Numbered from the stretch's first letter, positions 1 to 8,360 are shown. The stretch is DNA of 64,000 nt from Paenibacillus sp. FSL R5-0490 (GCF_001956215.1 NZ_MRTQ01000017.1:1-64000), one strand, 5' to 3'. Notes: generated by a model from the letters alone, not told the origin. Made by a program: numbers and translations.

Positions 1-170
1 GGTGAGATACAGTGAAACTTGCCGACGCGCAGGCAGAGGCTTAGTTGAACCAATCGGGTTCGTAGTGTCGATTGATCGAAGCGCTAGCGGGGATCTTAGC
101 AACAATAGAACGCGACTAACAATCAGTGGGGGATAAGGAAAACCCCCACTGATTGAAGTTTCACTTTATA
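1..170 (-). repeat. Structured intergenic repeat, family R1, copy A
   Basis: On the minus strand this starts at the stop codon of the MFS gene with AAAGTGAAACTTCAATCAGT, followed by a GGGGG/CCCCC hairpin and the TTAG-type linker. The distal half has diverged and ends in a second, inverted GTGAAACTT copy near position 12. Related copies lie at 13016, 59131 and 63056. Function is unknown. Confidence 0.75.
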
Positions 171-1362
171 ATGGAAGATCTGCTTCTGAATGAATGGTTT
201 TTGGTTCTGTCTTTTTGCCATGAAGCAGGTAGTATACGAGCAGGCCAAACAGTGCGACTCCGGCAAGCATAAAATACAGCGAAGCGAAGCCTGTTTTTAC
301 CGCAAGGATTCCGAGAACATAGGATCCTAAACCGATCCCTGTATCAAAGAGGGTGAAAAAGGTCGAGGTAGCAAGACCCCGTTTGGCTGGATCGGCCTGC
401 TTGATGGCAACAGTTTGAAGACTCGGAACAATCGTGCCATATCCCAATCCGATGATCGCACCTGACAGCAGAAATACAAAGGTGCTGTTGGCCTGGCTGA
501 GCAAAAACAATCCTGCCGCAAACAGAATAATGGCTGGATAGATCACTTTATTTTCTCCGTACGTATCAAACCAGCGGCCTGTAAATGGGCGGGACATAAT
601 GATGAACGCTGCATATACCACGAAGAAGAAGCTCGCCGCTTCAAGCAAATCAAGCTCTTTTGCATAAACGGAAATAAAGGATAGAATCCCTGAGTACGCG
701 AAAGCTAGGATACCAGCTGAAATCGCAACAGGAACGGCATTTTTTTCGAATAAGCTTGAAAGTGTAAAACTCGGATGCTTCACAGAGCTTTCTGCTGTTT
801 GCGGTATTTTAACAAATGCACCAAGCACTATCGCAATAAATGATAAAACGGTGCATAACGCAAAAATCCATGTGAAGCTTGCGTATTGGACAATCGTCAA
901 ACCGGCAAACGGGCCGATGACCATAGCCAGATTCATGAACATGGCATAATAGCCAAGCCCTTCGCCTCTCCGTTCATCCGGAACAATTTCAGCAACAATC
1001 GCTCCAGTCGCTGTGGTGGCCATGCCAAATCCAACACCGTGCAGAAATCTTAGAGCTAAAAGAGCAGGCATAGTATCAGCCCAAAAATAAAGAAGCGATG
1101 AGACAGCAAATACAATCAGGGAAGCAAGCAGAATCTTCCGCCGTCCAACCTCGTCAATCCATTTCCCTGTAAACGGCCTGCTGATTACAGCAGCAATCAA
1201 AAAGACCGAAATTATCAGGCCAACCTGTGTTTCGTCCCCTTTTAAATCATCCAAAATATAAAGGGGAAGCGTTGTGAGCAACACATAAAACCCCATAAAC
1301 AAGAAAAAACTTGTAACAGAAATACTCAAAAAGTCCTTCGTCCATAATGGCTGTTTCTTCAT
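166..1362 (-). CDS. MFS drug-type efflux transporter
   Basis: A 398-residue major facilitator with about 12 hydrophobic segments. It has the loop 2-3 motif A (about residues 67-76, GKWIDEVGRR) and a matching repeat, GRWFDTYGEN, in the second half, typical of proton-driven drug exporters. It lies 55 bases downstream of a marR-family gene on the same strand, separated by a large inverted repeat, so the pair is probably a regulator-pump operon. The substrate cannot be told from sequence. Its stop codon abuts repeat R1 copy A. Confidence 0.85.
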   Translation of the reverse strand: MKKQPLWTKDFLSISVTSFFLFMGFYVLLTTLPLYILDDLKGDETQVGLIISVFLIAAVISRPFTGKWIDEVGRRKILLASLIVFAVSSLLYFWADTMPALLALRFLHGVGFGMATTATGAIVAEIVPDERRGEGLGYYAMFMNLAMVIGPFAGLTIVQYASFTWIFALCTVLSFIAIVLGAFVKIPQTAESSVKHPSFTLSSLFEKNAVPVAISAGILAFAYSGILSFISVYAKELDLLEAASFFFVVYAAFIIMSRPFTGRWFDTYGENKVIYPAIILFAAGLFLLSQANSTFVFLLSGAIIGLGYGTIVPSLQTVAIKQADPAKRGLATSTFFTLFDTGIGLGSYVLGILAVKTGFASLYFMLAGVALFGLLVYYLLHGKKTEPKTIHSEADLPL

Positions 1363-1382
1363 GTTGTCCTCCTAACAATGAA

Positions 1383-1433
1383 GGTACCAGGTACCTATAC
1401 CAATTTCGTGAACTGGTCTAGGTGCCTGGTACC
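1383..1433. repeat. GGTACC-type 20-bp inverted repeat between marR and MFS gene
   Basis: Arms at 1383-1402 and 1414-1433 match at 18 of 20 positions around an 11-base loop. Both carry the GGTACCAGG / CCTGGTACC core. The right arm supplies the last codons (VPGT) and the TAG stop of the marR gene. There is no U-tract, so it is not a typical terminator. It may act as a mobile palindrome or an mRNA stability element. Confidence 0.8.
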
Positions 1434-1846
1434 ATATTTTCTCTCATTTTTGCCATAAGTCTGATCATTGTGCTGATTTCTTCTTCCGTAATATTCTGCA
1501 GGACATTGCTTTCGCTTGATCTTACTGCAGCAAGCCAATTGTCATATTCCAGAATCGCTGCATCAGTCAGTGAAATCAGTTTTTCGCGTTTGTCCTTGCC
1601 GGCTGTTCTGGTGATCCAGCCTGATTTCTCAAGACGGGCCAATGTCCTGGTCATGGTCGGAGCTTCAACTCCCAAATAAGAAGAAATCTCTTTTTGGGTG
1701 CTCGGGCCTCCGGTTTTCAGACGGTAAATAATCGTCCATTGAGCCGCATATAACCCAAGCGGCACCAGACTTTCATTAAGTACTTTGGAAAAATGGCGTG
1801 TAAATTGGTTGATGGAATGAAAAAATTCACTTTGATTAGGGTGCAT
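1418..1846 (-). CDS. MarR-family transcriptional regulator
   Basis: A 142-residue winged-helix MarR regulator. The recognition helix region is around STQKEISSYLGVEAPTMTRT and the wing around KREKLISLT. The ATG at 1846 is chosen because AGGTGA lies 5 bases upstream. A perfect ATAGTTA...TAACTAT inverted repeat overlaps its promoter, so autorepression and control of the downstream MFS pump are likely. The final residues are encoded by an invading inverted repeat, so the original C-terminus may have been replaced. The effector is unknown. Confidence 0.85.
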   Translation of the reverse strand: MHPNQSEFFHSINQFTRHFSKVLNESLVPLGLYAAQWTIIYRLKTGGPSTQKEISSYLGVEAPTMTRTLARLEKSGWITRTAGKDKREKLISLTDAAILEYDNWLAAVRSSESNVLQNITEEEISTMIRLMAKMRENMVPGT

Positions 1847-1864
1847 TGTTTTCACCTGCTTAAA

Positions 1865-1908
1865 ATAGTTACCTAGCTAACTATACATGAGATTTAAGAA
1901 TTTGTCTA
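1865..1908 (-). promoter_or_regulatory. marR-MFS promoter with MarR operator
   Basis: On the minus strand a -35 TAGACA (1903-1908) and a -10 TATAGT (1880-1885) are separated by 17 bases. The perfect inverted repeat ATAGTTA-N6-TAACTAT (1865-1884) overlaps the -10 and start site, the usual place for a MarR-type operator. Confidence 0.7.
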
Positions 1909-2005
1909 CCTCGCATATTCTTTTGCTAACTAAGTGTTTAACTGGCAAATAAAAGGGAATGGAATAACAAGGGCAACTGTGCATAACTATAAGGGGGAAA
2001 TTTTT

Positions 2006-3391
2006 TTGGATAAGTTATTAGAAGTCGTAGGAGATATTTCAGGATGGCTGTGGGGATATCCCATCATCCTATTATTAGCCGGAACAGGGCTGTATTTAAC
2101 CTTTTTGCTGGGTTTCTTCCAGTTCCGCTATCCGGTATATATTTTTAAACAGACATTCGGAAGTGTTTTTAAAAAGCCGAAGGGAAAAGGAACCGTTACA
2201 CCGCTGCAGGCACTCACATCTGCACTGGCCTCCACCATTGGAGCGGCAAACATTGTAGGTGTGCCGGCAGCCATCATGTTTGGCGGTCCTGGAGCAGTCT
2301 TTTGGATGTGGGTCATTGCGCTAATAGGAATGTCCATTAAGTTCTCGGAAAGTGTATTGGCTATTAAGTACAGAGAGAAAAATGAAGATGGAGAATATGT
2401 GGGGGGCCCTATGTATTACATGACAAAAGGTCTGAACATGAAGTGGCTTGGTGTGATATTTGCCTTTGCGCTCATGATCGAATTAATCCCAAGCATCATG
2501 GTTCAGGGTAATGCCGTGGCATCTGCAGTCACCGAAACCTTTAAGATTGATGGACTTTATACAGGCATCGCTGTAGCGGCACTGGTTTCCTTAGTTGTTT
2601 TTGGCGGGATCCAGAGAATTGGAAAGGTAACCGAAATCTTTGTTCCATTTATGGCACTCATTTATGTAGGTGCAGCGTTAGTAGTCTTATTTATGAATCT
2701 GGGCAAGCTTCCTGAAGTGTTGGAATTAATCTTCACTTATGCGTTTCAGCCGATGTCTGCTATAGGCGGATTTGCCGGTGCGGCAATTGGCGAAATCATT
2801 CGCTGGGGATTTGCAAGAGGATTATATTCCAATGAGGCAGGACTTGGAACGGCACCGATAGCTCATGCTGCTGCCACAACTGACCACCCGGTGCGCCAGG
2901 GCTTCTGGGCGATTGTCGGTATCGTTGTGGATACGCTGATTGTGTGTACCGCCACTGCATTTGTAGTGCTTTCATCAGGTGTGTGGACAAGGGAAGGGGC
3001 CATGAAGGATCCTTCAGCCCTGACAGCAGCGGCATTTACAGAGTATTTTGGTTCCTTCGGAGGTATTCTTGTTGCTGTATCACTCGTATTCTTTGTAGTT
3101 TCCACAATCATCGTAGTCGTCTTTTATGGTTCTAAAATGGCCGAGTTTCTATTTGGCTCTTTTGCCGGAAAAGCCATCAAAGTCGTTTACATTGCTGCCA
3201 TTGTTCTTGGTTCAGTGGGGGCGGCGAAAACGATCTGGCAGTTCCTTGATCTGGCTCTTGCTATGATCTTGATACCGAACATCGTGGCTGTCCTCCTTCT
3301 AAGCAAAGAGGTTAAACAGCTGAAAAACGAGTTCTTTACTTCAGAAAAGTATTATTTAAAAGATATTAAAAAAGACGATAAGGCAGCGTAA
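2006..3391 (+). CDS. Sodium:alanine symporter, AGCS family
   Basis: An approximately 461-residue amino acid carrier importing alanine or glycine with sodium. It carries the family signatures GxGxxNIVGVPAA-like (TIGAANIVGVPAAIMFGGPG) and SNEAGLGTAPIAHAA, and about 11 membrane segments. An in-frame GTG lies at 1934, but the TTG at 2006 is preferred: AAGGGGGA lies 7 bases upstream and translation from it begins MDKLLEVVGDISGWLWG, as is typical. It is a single gene ended by a strong terminator. Similar to B. subtilis AlsT. Confidence 0.9.
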   Translation: MDKLLEVVGDISGWLWGYPIILLLAGTGLYLTFLLGFFQFRYPVYIFKQTFGSVFKKPKGKGTVTPLQALTSALASTIGAANIVGVPAAIMFGGPGAVFWMWVIALIGMSIKFSESVLAIKYREKNEDGEYVGGPMYYMTKGLNMKWLGVIFAFALMIELIPSIMVQGNAVASAVTETFKIDGLYTGIAVAALVSLVVFGGIQRIGKVTEIFVPFMALIYVGAALVVLFMNLGKLPEVLELIFTYAFQPMSAIGGFAGAAIGEIIRWGFARGLYSNEAGLGTAPIAHAAATTDHPVRQGFWAIVGIVVDTLIVCTATAFVVLSSGVWTREGAMKDPSALTAAAFTEYFGSFGGILVAVSLVFFVVSTIIVVVFYGSKMAEFLFGSFAGKAIKVVYIAAIVLGSVGAAKTIWQFLDLALAMILIPNIVAVLLLSKEVKQLKNEFFTSEKYYLKDIKKDDKAA

Positions 3392-3397
3392 AAATAG

Positions 3398-3427
3398 TTC
3401 TCCCGCTAATGGCGGGGGACTTTTTTT
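3398..3427 (+). terminator. Terminator after AGCS symporter
   Basis: TCCCGC-taat-GGCGGGGGA stem followed by a run of seven T. Confidence 0.85.
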
Positions 3428-3458
3428 ATAGCTAAAACAATTTTCGGAAAAATAACAC

Positions 3459-3500
3459 TTGTGCGACAAATAGACAAAAGTTTATAATCTAGACAAAAGT
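3459..3500 (+). promoter_or_regulatory. psuK promoter flanked by direct repeats
   Basis: TTGTGC (3459-3464) and TATAAT (3483-3488) are 18 bases apart. The 11-base sequence TAGACAAAAGT occurs at 3471-3481 and again at 3490-3500, 19 bases apart, on either side of the -10. This is a plausible operator for a local regulator, possibly the HTH of PsuK itself. Confidence 0.6.
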
Positions 3501-3525
3501 CAAAAAAAGACAGGGCTGATCCATT

Positions 3526-4623
3526 GTGAACGATAAAGAACTATTCATTTTGCAGCTGATTAAAGAGGATCCATTTATTGCCCAAAACGAGCTGGCTGAC
3601 AAAACAGGGCTCTCAAGGTCCGCTGTAGCCGGCTATATCTCCTCACTGACCAAGCAGGGGAAAATTCTTGGCAGGGCTTATGTCCTGCCGCAAAAGAAAG
3701 AAGTGCTTTGTGTGGGAGGGGCCAATGTGGACAGAAAAATACAGACAACCGGACAGCTCCAATACGGAACATCGAATCCCGCCGAGAGCTCCCAATCCTG
3801 CGGAGGTGTGGCACGGAACATTGCCGAAAACCTTGGCAGACTGGGCTGTAATGTAGGTCTGATGACCGTAGTGGGAGGCGACCCGGAAGGCGAATGGCTT
3901 CTGGAATATACGAAAGCCTTTGCTGACGTGACACCTTCACAATCCCTGGGAGGGGCCGTCACTGGAACCTATACAGCCGTGCTTGATCTGGAAGGGGAAA
4001 TGGCTGTGGCGTTAGCTGACATGTCCATTTATGAAAGCGTTACCAGAGAGTTTGTCGAAAAAAAGTGGGGGTACATGGCATCAGCTGAGATGGTCATTTT
4101 GGATACCAACTTTCCACCAGAAGTTTTAAAGCAAATCATTACAAGGTGTTACGAAGAGAGTATTCCGCTATGTATCACACCTGTTTCAGCACCAAAAATA
4201 AAGAATCTGCCGGAAAATCTGCAGGGGGTTACCTGGCTGATTGCCAACAAAAATGAGGCAGAAGCCCTGACAGGGATGGAAATCATCAAGGAGGGAGACT
4301 TCTTTAAAGCAGCACAGGAAATGATCAATAAAGGAGTCGAAAAAGTGGTGATTAGCCGAGGAGATAAAGGGCTGATCTACTTCACAAAAACAGGTGAAGC
4401 AGGTGTGCAGCTGCCGCCAAAAGTGAAAATCGCTGATGTGACAGGTGCAGGTGACTCGCTTGTATCGGGTATTATTTTCGCCCATTTAAAGGGGCTGAGC
4501 ACAGAGGATGCCTGCAAAATTGGCATGTCCTGCTCGATGCTTGCCCTGCAGTCCATTGAAACCGTTAATCCCAACCTGAACAACAAACGCCTCCAAGAAA
4601 CATTCAATCAATATTTCGACTAA
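3526..4623 (+). CDS. psuK: Pseudouridine kinase with N-terminal winged helix
   Basis: A 365-residue PfkB-family carbohydrate kinase that phosphorylates pseudouridine to pseudouridine 5'-phosphate. Residues 1-55 form a winged helix ([20 protein letters not shown]). The kinase domain begins at [14 protein letters not shown] and carries the anion-hole/catalytic motif [12 protein letters not shown] near residues 305-316. It uses a GTG start with weak ribosome binding. psuG follows 14 bases later, giving the two-step pathway that returns pseudouridine to uracil and ribose 5-phosphate. The HTH fusion suggests self-regulation. Confidence 0.9.
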   Translation: MNDKELFILQLIKEDPFIAQNELADKTGLSRSAVAGYISSLTKQGKILGRAYVLPQKKEVLCVGGANVDRKIQTTGQLQYGTSNPAESSQSCGGVARNIAENLGRLGCNVGLMTVVGGDPEGEWLLEYTKAFADVTPSQSLGGAVTGTYTAVLDLEGEMAVALADMSIYESVTREFVEKKWGYMASAEMVILDTNFPPEVLKQIITRCYEESIPLCITPVSAPKIKNLPENLQGVTWLIANKNEAEALTGMEIIKEGDFFKAAQEMINKGVEKVVISRGDKGLIYFTKTGEAGVQLPPKVKIADVTGAGDSLVSGIIFAHLKGLSTEDACKIGMSCSMLALQSIETVNPNLNNKRLQETFNQYFD

Positions 4624-4637
4624 GGAGAAGTGACATC

Positions 4638-5549
4638 ATGTTAGAAAAATGGCTTGAGTACTCAGAAGAAGTGTTAGAAGCGAAGAAAGCAAATAAACCG
4701 GTTGTGGCCCTTGAATCCACCATCATTTCACATGGAATGCCATACCCGCAAAACGTCCAGACAGCAAAAGAGGTGGAGGACATTATCCGCAAAAACGGTG
4801 CGGTTCCTGCAACCATTGCCATTTTAAACGGGAAAATTAAAATTGGTCTGTCAGATGAGGAGCTGGAGTTCCTGGCACAAAGCAGGGACGTTGAAAAAGC
4901 AAGCCGCCGCGACCTTCCATATTTAGTTGCGAAGAAAAAAAATGGTGCCACAACGGTAGCAGCCACCATGATCTGTGCAGAGCTTGCCGGCATTGAAGTC
5001 TTTGTCACAGGCGGAATAGGCGGAGTTCACCGCGAAGCGGAAACCACCATGGACATCTCAGCTGACCTTCAGGAGCTTGCAATGACCAATGTTGCTGTTA
5101 TCTGTGCAGGTGCGAAATCCATCCTGGATATCGGTTTGACGCTTGAATACTTAGAAACCCATGGCGTTCCGGTTGTAGGATTTGAAACAGATGTATTGCC
5201 TGCCTTCTATACACGCACAAGTCCTTTTAATGTAAACTACAGAGTAGATACTGCGGAGGAAGCAGCCGAAATGATCCGCACAAAATGGGAACTGGGCCTA
5301 AAAGGCGGCGTTGTCATTGCCAACCCAATTCCTGAAAAAGATGCAATGGAAGAGGCGTTTATTACTGGTGTTATTGAAACAGCTTTAAAAGAAGCGAATG
5401 CAAACAATATCTCAGGGAAAAAAGTGACACCGTTCCTTCTGGGGAAAGTGAAGGAATTGACAGAAGGCAGAAGCTTGACAGCGAACATTGCATTGGTGAA
5501 GCATAATGCGGAAGTGGGTTCTAGGATTGCTGTAAGTTTGCATAAGTAA
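4638..5549 (+). CDS. psuG: Pseudouridine-5'-phosphate glycosidase
   Basis: A 303-residue PsuG/YeiN-family C-glycosidase that reversibly splits pseudouridine 5'-phosphate into uracil and ribose 5-phosphate. Family features include [16 protein letters not shown] near the start, [21 protein letters not shown] and the C-terminal [12 protein letters not shown]...SLTANIALV. Strong AAGGAGAAGTG site before the ATG. It forms an operon with psuK, with a terminator directly after. Full family length. Confidence 0.95.
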   Translation: MLEKWLEYSEEVLEAKKANKPVVALESTIISHGMPYPQNVQTAKEVEDIIRKNGAVPATIAILNGKIKIGLSDEELEFLAQSRDVEKASRRDLPYLVAKKKNGATTVAATMICAELAGIEVFVTGGIGGVHREAETTMDISADLQELAMTNVAVICAGAKSILDIGLTLEYLETHGVPVVGFETDVLPAFYTRTSPFNVNYRVDTAEEAAEMIRTKWELGLKGGVVIANPIPEKDAMEEAFITGVIETALKEANANNISGKKVTPFLLGKVKELTEGRSLTANIALVKHNAEVGSRIAVSLHK

Positions 5550-5556
5550 AGGGAAA

Positions 5557-5584
5557 GGCCAGGCTTGGGAAGTCTGGCTTTTTA
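5557..5584 (+). terminator. Terminator after psuKG
   Basis: GCCAGGCTT-ggga-AGTCTGGC stem followed by TTTTT. Confidence 0.8.
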
Positions 5585-5650
5585 TACTGATAGAATGATA
5601 GCTGTGATGATGATTGCTAGATAGAATAATAATCTTAAGAAATTAATCAT
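5582..5650 (-). CDS. Possible 22-residue single-pass membrane peptide
   Basis: ATG at 5650 with AGAAGGGACG about 9 bases upstream. The product, MINFLRLLFYLAIIITAIIL plus SV, is one hydrophobic helix. It lies in the gap between convergent psuG and the sortase operon and abuts the psuG terminator. Codon content alone cannot prove expression. It may be a small membrane peptide or chance. Confidence 0.3.
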   Translation of the reverse strand: MINFLRLLFYLAIIITAIILSV

Positions 5651-5734
5651 TTGGTTAACGTCCCTTCTGGAAACCCATATATTAGATGATATGTACAGGT
5701 TCTTGGATGGGGGACGGGTGTTTGGCTATATGAA

Positions 5735-5767
5735 GTAAAAAGGGCACTTTCCTGGGGAAAGAGCCTC
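5735..5767 (-). terminator. Terminator of sinR1-sortase operon
   Basis: On the minus strand GGCTCTTTCC-ccag-GAAAGTGCCC is followed by TTTTT, just after the sortase stop. Confidence 0.8.
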
Positions 5768-6379
5768 TTAATTTTGTATTCTTTTTGCATTCAGGATATA
5801 CCGGGAGGGTGCATCTCCCACATAAGAGAAGGGGTAGCAGGTGGAAACAGTGAGAATTTCGTTAGGAGCGGTGGAGCGGATCACAGTGGTATCGTCTGCA
5901 TCAACAATCTTCGAATCGGTAATTTCATATGTAAACTTACCATATGGCATGCTGACTTCAAAAGTATCACCGATTTCAAGTTCGCCTAGGCTGCGAAACA
6001 CCGTATCCCGATGCCCTGATAATAAAATCTGATCGGGCTGCCCTGGAAAAACAGTTGTGGAGTAATGGCCAACCCCTTTTTCCAGCTCATCCTCATCTGT
6101 TCCTTCTATAATGGGAAGTTCAGCTTTCAGGCGGGGGATCTTTAAGATGCCAATGGCTTCACCTTGCTCGAAGGAAATATCTTTAGGCTGTTCTGTTTGG
6201 AGAACACTTTTTTTATCTTTGTTCTCTTCATTTTGAACTCTTTCTTGTGCCTGGGCTAAAGAAGCCTTGGTCTTCTTCTCCTGGGCATACATTTCCTGCA
6301 GAGAGAACAGGACCAAACCGCCTCCGATTAAGATAAGGAAGGAGGCAGCTATCATTAGCAACCGGCCTCTAACCTTCAA
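5768..6379 (-). CDS. srtD: Class D sortase
   Basis: A 203-residue membrane-anchored transpeptidase. Residues 8-28 form an N-terminal signal anchor, then a charged linker, then a sortase beta-barrel. The catalytic triad is visible: His123 in LSGHRDT, Cys181 in TVSTCYPF, Arg193 in APSRYIL. The layout resembles B. subtilis YhcS. TTG start directly after the sinR1 stop; its ribosome site GGAGGG lies inside the sinR1 coding end, so translation is coupled. A plausible substrate is the LPATA protein at 9265. Class D sortases accept LPxTA-like signals in known cases. Confidence 0.9.
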   Translation of the reverse strand: MKVRGRLLMIAASFLILIGGGLVLFSLQEMYAQEKKTKASLAQAQERVQNEENKDKKSVLQTEQPKDISFEQGEAIGILKIPRLKAELPIIEGTDEDELEKGVGHYSTTVFPGQPDQILLSGHRDTVFRSLGELEIGDTFEVSMPYGKFTYEITDSKIVDADDTTVIRSTAPNEILTVSTCYPFSYVGDAPSRYILNAKRIQN

Positions 6380-6721
6380 TTAAACGTTCCCTCCATTCAT
6401 CTTCTTAAATTTAATGAACTCCAGATAATAGGAGAAATCCTCTTTTGTGATTCCCTGCCTGATAGCTTCTTTTACAAGAGTAACCCACTCCTCATCCAGC
6501 TTAGACAAGTCCGTAATTTCATCTTTGTTCTCTTCCAGCAGATCCTCAAGATTAGCATCCAATGTCCTGGCGATTCTCGATAAAACCTGCAATGAAGGGT
6601 TCTCCTGTATACCTCTCTCAATATAGCTCAAATACGATTTGGATACCTCCGCTTTTTCAGAAAGCTCATTAATTGAGTATCCCTTTTTGATTCTTAAGCT
6701 TTTAATTCGGACACCTATCAT
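6380..6721 (-). CDS. SinR-like biofilm repressor paralogue (SinR1)
   Basis: About 113 residues. An N-terminal Xre helix-turn-helix begins MIGVRIKSLRIKKGYSINEL, with the SinR signature VSKSYLSYIERG. A C-terminal Sin dimerisation domain reads LDEEWVTLVKEAIRQGITKE. An ATG also exists at 6727, but alignment to SinR favours 6721. It forms an operon with the sortase and diverges from sipW across a region dense in SinR-like half sites. The Sin domain suggests it can bind SinI or heterodimerise with the second SinR at 11437. Confidence 0.85.
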   Translation of the reverse strand: MIGVRIKSLRIKKGYSINELSEKAEVSKSYLSYIERGIQENPSLQVLSRIARTLDANLEDLLEENKDEITDLSKLDEEWVTLVKEAIRQGITKEDFSYYLEFIKFKKMNGGNV

Positions 6722-6762
6722 AGGCATAATACTCCCTTATCATAAGATATAAAGATGTTTTC

Positions 6763-6783
6763 ATTATAACGAACAAATCGTTC
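6763..6783 (-). promoter_or_regulatory. sinR1 promoter with GAAC/GTTC palindrome
   Basis: Minus-strand -10 TATAAT (6763-6768). The inverted repeat GAAC-aaatc-GTTC (6771-6783) sits between it and a poor -35. This is a likely operator for SinR-type autoregulation. Confidence 0.5.
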
Positions 6784-6828
6784 AATAAAAAATACAAAAT
6801 AGTGAGAATTCTTGAGGTATTCTTAGAA

Positions 6829-6954
6829 AAAGAACGAAAAACGTTCTTTAAAACGAAAAAACGGCTGAATTTGGAATTTTTCAAAATAAGACGGATGGAC
6901 TATACTCGACTTATCGGTTCGATAAAAAGAACAAAATAATTAATTTAAAAGAAC
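6829..6954 (+). promoter_or_regulatory. sipW promoter region with four SinR-type boxes
   Basis: SinR binds GTTCTYT in B. subtilis. Here AAAGAACG-aaaaa-CGTTCTTT (6829-6849) is a perfect inverted pair, and AAAGAAC recurs at 6926-6932 and 6948-6954. A candidate promoter TTTTCA (6878-6883), 17 bases, TATACT (6901-6906) is enclosed by these boxes. Confidence 0.7.
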
Positions 6955-6980
6955 GAGAAAATCAACAAGGAAGTGAAGTT

Positions 6981-7523
6981 GTGAAGAAAGTATTAAAAAT
7001 TTCATCAACCATAGTAATTATCCTTGTGGTCCTGTTTGCTGCATTAGCAATGGTGTATTTCTTTTTAGCAAAAGGAAACATTGATAAAGCACCAAGCATC
7101 TTTGGCTATAAGCCGCTTACCATTCTATCAAACTCCATGCAGCCAGCCTTCAACGCAGGTGACATCATTTTAATAGATGTAGAGACAGAACCAAAAGAGG
7201 GTGATGTCATTACATACAAACACCCAGATGGAGTATTAGTAACACACAGGGCAGTTAGAACCTTTGAGCAAAATGGAACCATGTTCTTTGAAACAAAAGG
7301 AGACAACAACGAACAGGTCGATGAAGTATTGACCTCCAGGGAGAACATTGTAGGAGTTCAGGAAAAGATAATCCCTAAGCTGGGGTATGTGGCACAGTTT
7401 ATGGCAGGTCCAATCGGATTTTTTATCTTCATAGTAATGCCGATTCTAGCTGTGATCATTATTGAAATTTTCCAGAGACTTGGATTAATAAACACAAAGA
7501 AAGAAGAACAAATACAAGGGTAA
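6981..7523 (+). CDS. sipW: SipW-type signal peptidase I
   Basis: A 180-residue ER-type signal peptidase with a hydrophobic N-terminal segment (residues 8-30) and a second at about 140-165. The ER-type catalytic set is visible: Ser52-Met53 (LSNSMQP), His89 (VTHR) and Asp108 (KGDNN). It processes TasA/TapA-type matrix precursors, which follow at 7629 and 8361. GTG start with AAGGAAGTGA upstream. Likely repressed by SinR through boxes upstream. Confidence 0.93.
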   Translation: MKKVLKISSTIVIILVVLFAALAMVYFFLAKGNIDKAPSIFGYKPLTILSNSMQPAFNAGDIILIDVETEPKEGDVITYKHPDGVLVTHRAVRTFEQNGTMFFETKGDNNEQVDEVLTSRENIVGVQEKIIPKLGYVAQFMAGPIGFFIFIVMPILAVIIIEIFQRLGLINTKKEEQIQG

Positions 7524-7554
7524 TAGCGGGGAAGGAGTGATGGCGGATGAAAAC

Positions 7555-7581
7555 TTAAAATATAAAAAGTTTATATTTTAA
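7555..7581 (+). other. AT-only hairpin between sipW and calY
   Basis: A perfect 12-bp inverted repeat, TTAAAATATAAA-aag-TTTATATTTTAA. It lies 47 bases before the calY start, without a U-tract. Possible mRNA processing or stabilising element separating sipW from the much more abundant fibre protein. Confidence 0.6.
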
Positions 7582-7628
7582 ATTTAAATTCGTACAAAAA
7601 TTATTAAAAATAAGGGAGAGATTTTCAC

Positions 7629-8255
7629 ATGAAAAAAATGAAAAAGGCTTTATTAGGTACAGCATTAGCAGGAACACTTGTAATTGGTGCCGGAGCAGGT
7701 ACATATTCTTGGTTTAATGCAGAGTATAAAGCGTCTGGGCAAATTACAAATCACACACTGGAAATTAATGATACAACAACTGATTCAGATGTACTTTTTG
7801 CAGAAGCTGAATCACTAGCTCCTGGCCGTTCGGTCTCAGACTCTTTTTCAATAGAGAATACAGGTTCATTAGAACAAGTCTTACGTACTAAGTTCGATTT
7901 AGCTTTGTATGATGAAAATGATCAGAACATTGGAAGTCCTGATAAGTCTGGTTACACTATCGATGCTAAATTTACATTTACAAGAAACGGCACAACATAT
8001 GCACCATTAACTTTTGAAGGAATCGATGCTCAACAGTTGGATCGTATTTTAGGTAATAATCAATGGCTTCCAGATGCTGATGGTTTGGAAAACCTTGGTG
8101 AAGTATTCTATTTCCAGCCAAAAGATAAGATCGATGTTGTGTTAGACGTAAATTTATTAGGAAGTGCCGGAAATGAATATCAAGGAAAGAAATTAAAAGG
8201 TAACCTAGAAGTTGATGGTAAACAAATTGATGCGGGTGCACAATACAACGATTAA
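7629..8255 (+). CDS. CalY/TasA-family matrix fibre protein
   Basis: A 208-residue secreted protein of the TasA/camelysin (CalY) family. Its SipW-type leader, MKKMKKALLGTALAGTLVIG, is followed by the family start motif TYSWFNAEYKASG. The beta-sandwich core has the conserved stretch SLAPGRSVSDSFSIENTGSL. TasA family members assemble into extracellular amyloid-like biofilm fibres. It follows sipW and precedes two related proteins, with a strong GGGAGAG site and its own terminator. Length is near family norm (about 200-260). The fibre role is inferred from family and context. Confidence 0.9.
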   Translation: MKKMKKALLGTALAGTLVIGAGAGTYSWFNAEYKASGQITNHTLEINDTTTDSDVLFAEAESLAPGRSVSDSFSIENTGSLEQVLRTKFDLALYDENDQNIGSPDKSGYTIDAKFTFTRNGTTYAPLTFEGIDAQQLDRILGNNQWLPDADGLENLGEVFYFQPKDKIDVVLDVNLLGSAGNEYQGKKLKGNLEVDGKQIDAGAQYND

Positions 8256-8269
8256 TTTATATAAAGTTC

Positions 8270-8310
8270 ATTTAAAAATAGCCGGTTTTGTCGCCGGCTA
8301 TTTTTAAATG
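8270..8310 (+). terminator. Terminator after calY/tasA
   Basis: AAAAATAGCCGG-ttttgt-CGCCGGCTATTTTTAAA. The hairpin is long and could be partly read through into the next gene. Confidence 0.85.
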
Positions 8311-8360
8311 AATAGTTAATCAATAAATATATACTTAATTGTGATTAAAGGAGAGTTCCT

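Noticed and set aside
1934-2005. The upstream GTG start of the AGCS symporter
   Set aside because: It would add 24 polar residues before the first membrane segment and lacks a ribosome site. The TTG at 2006 has one.
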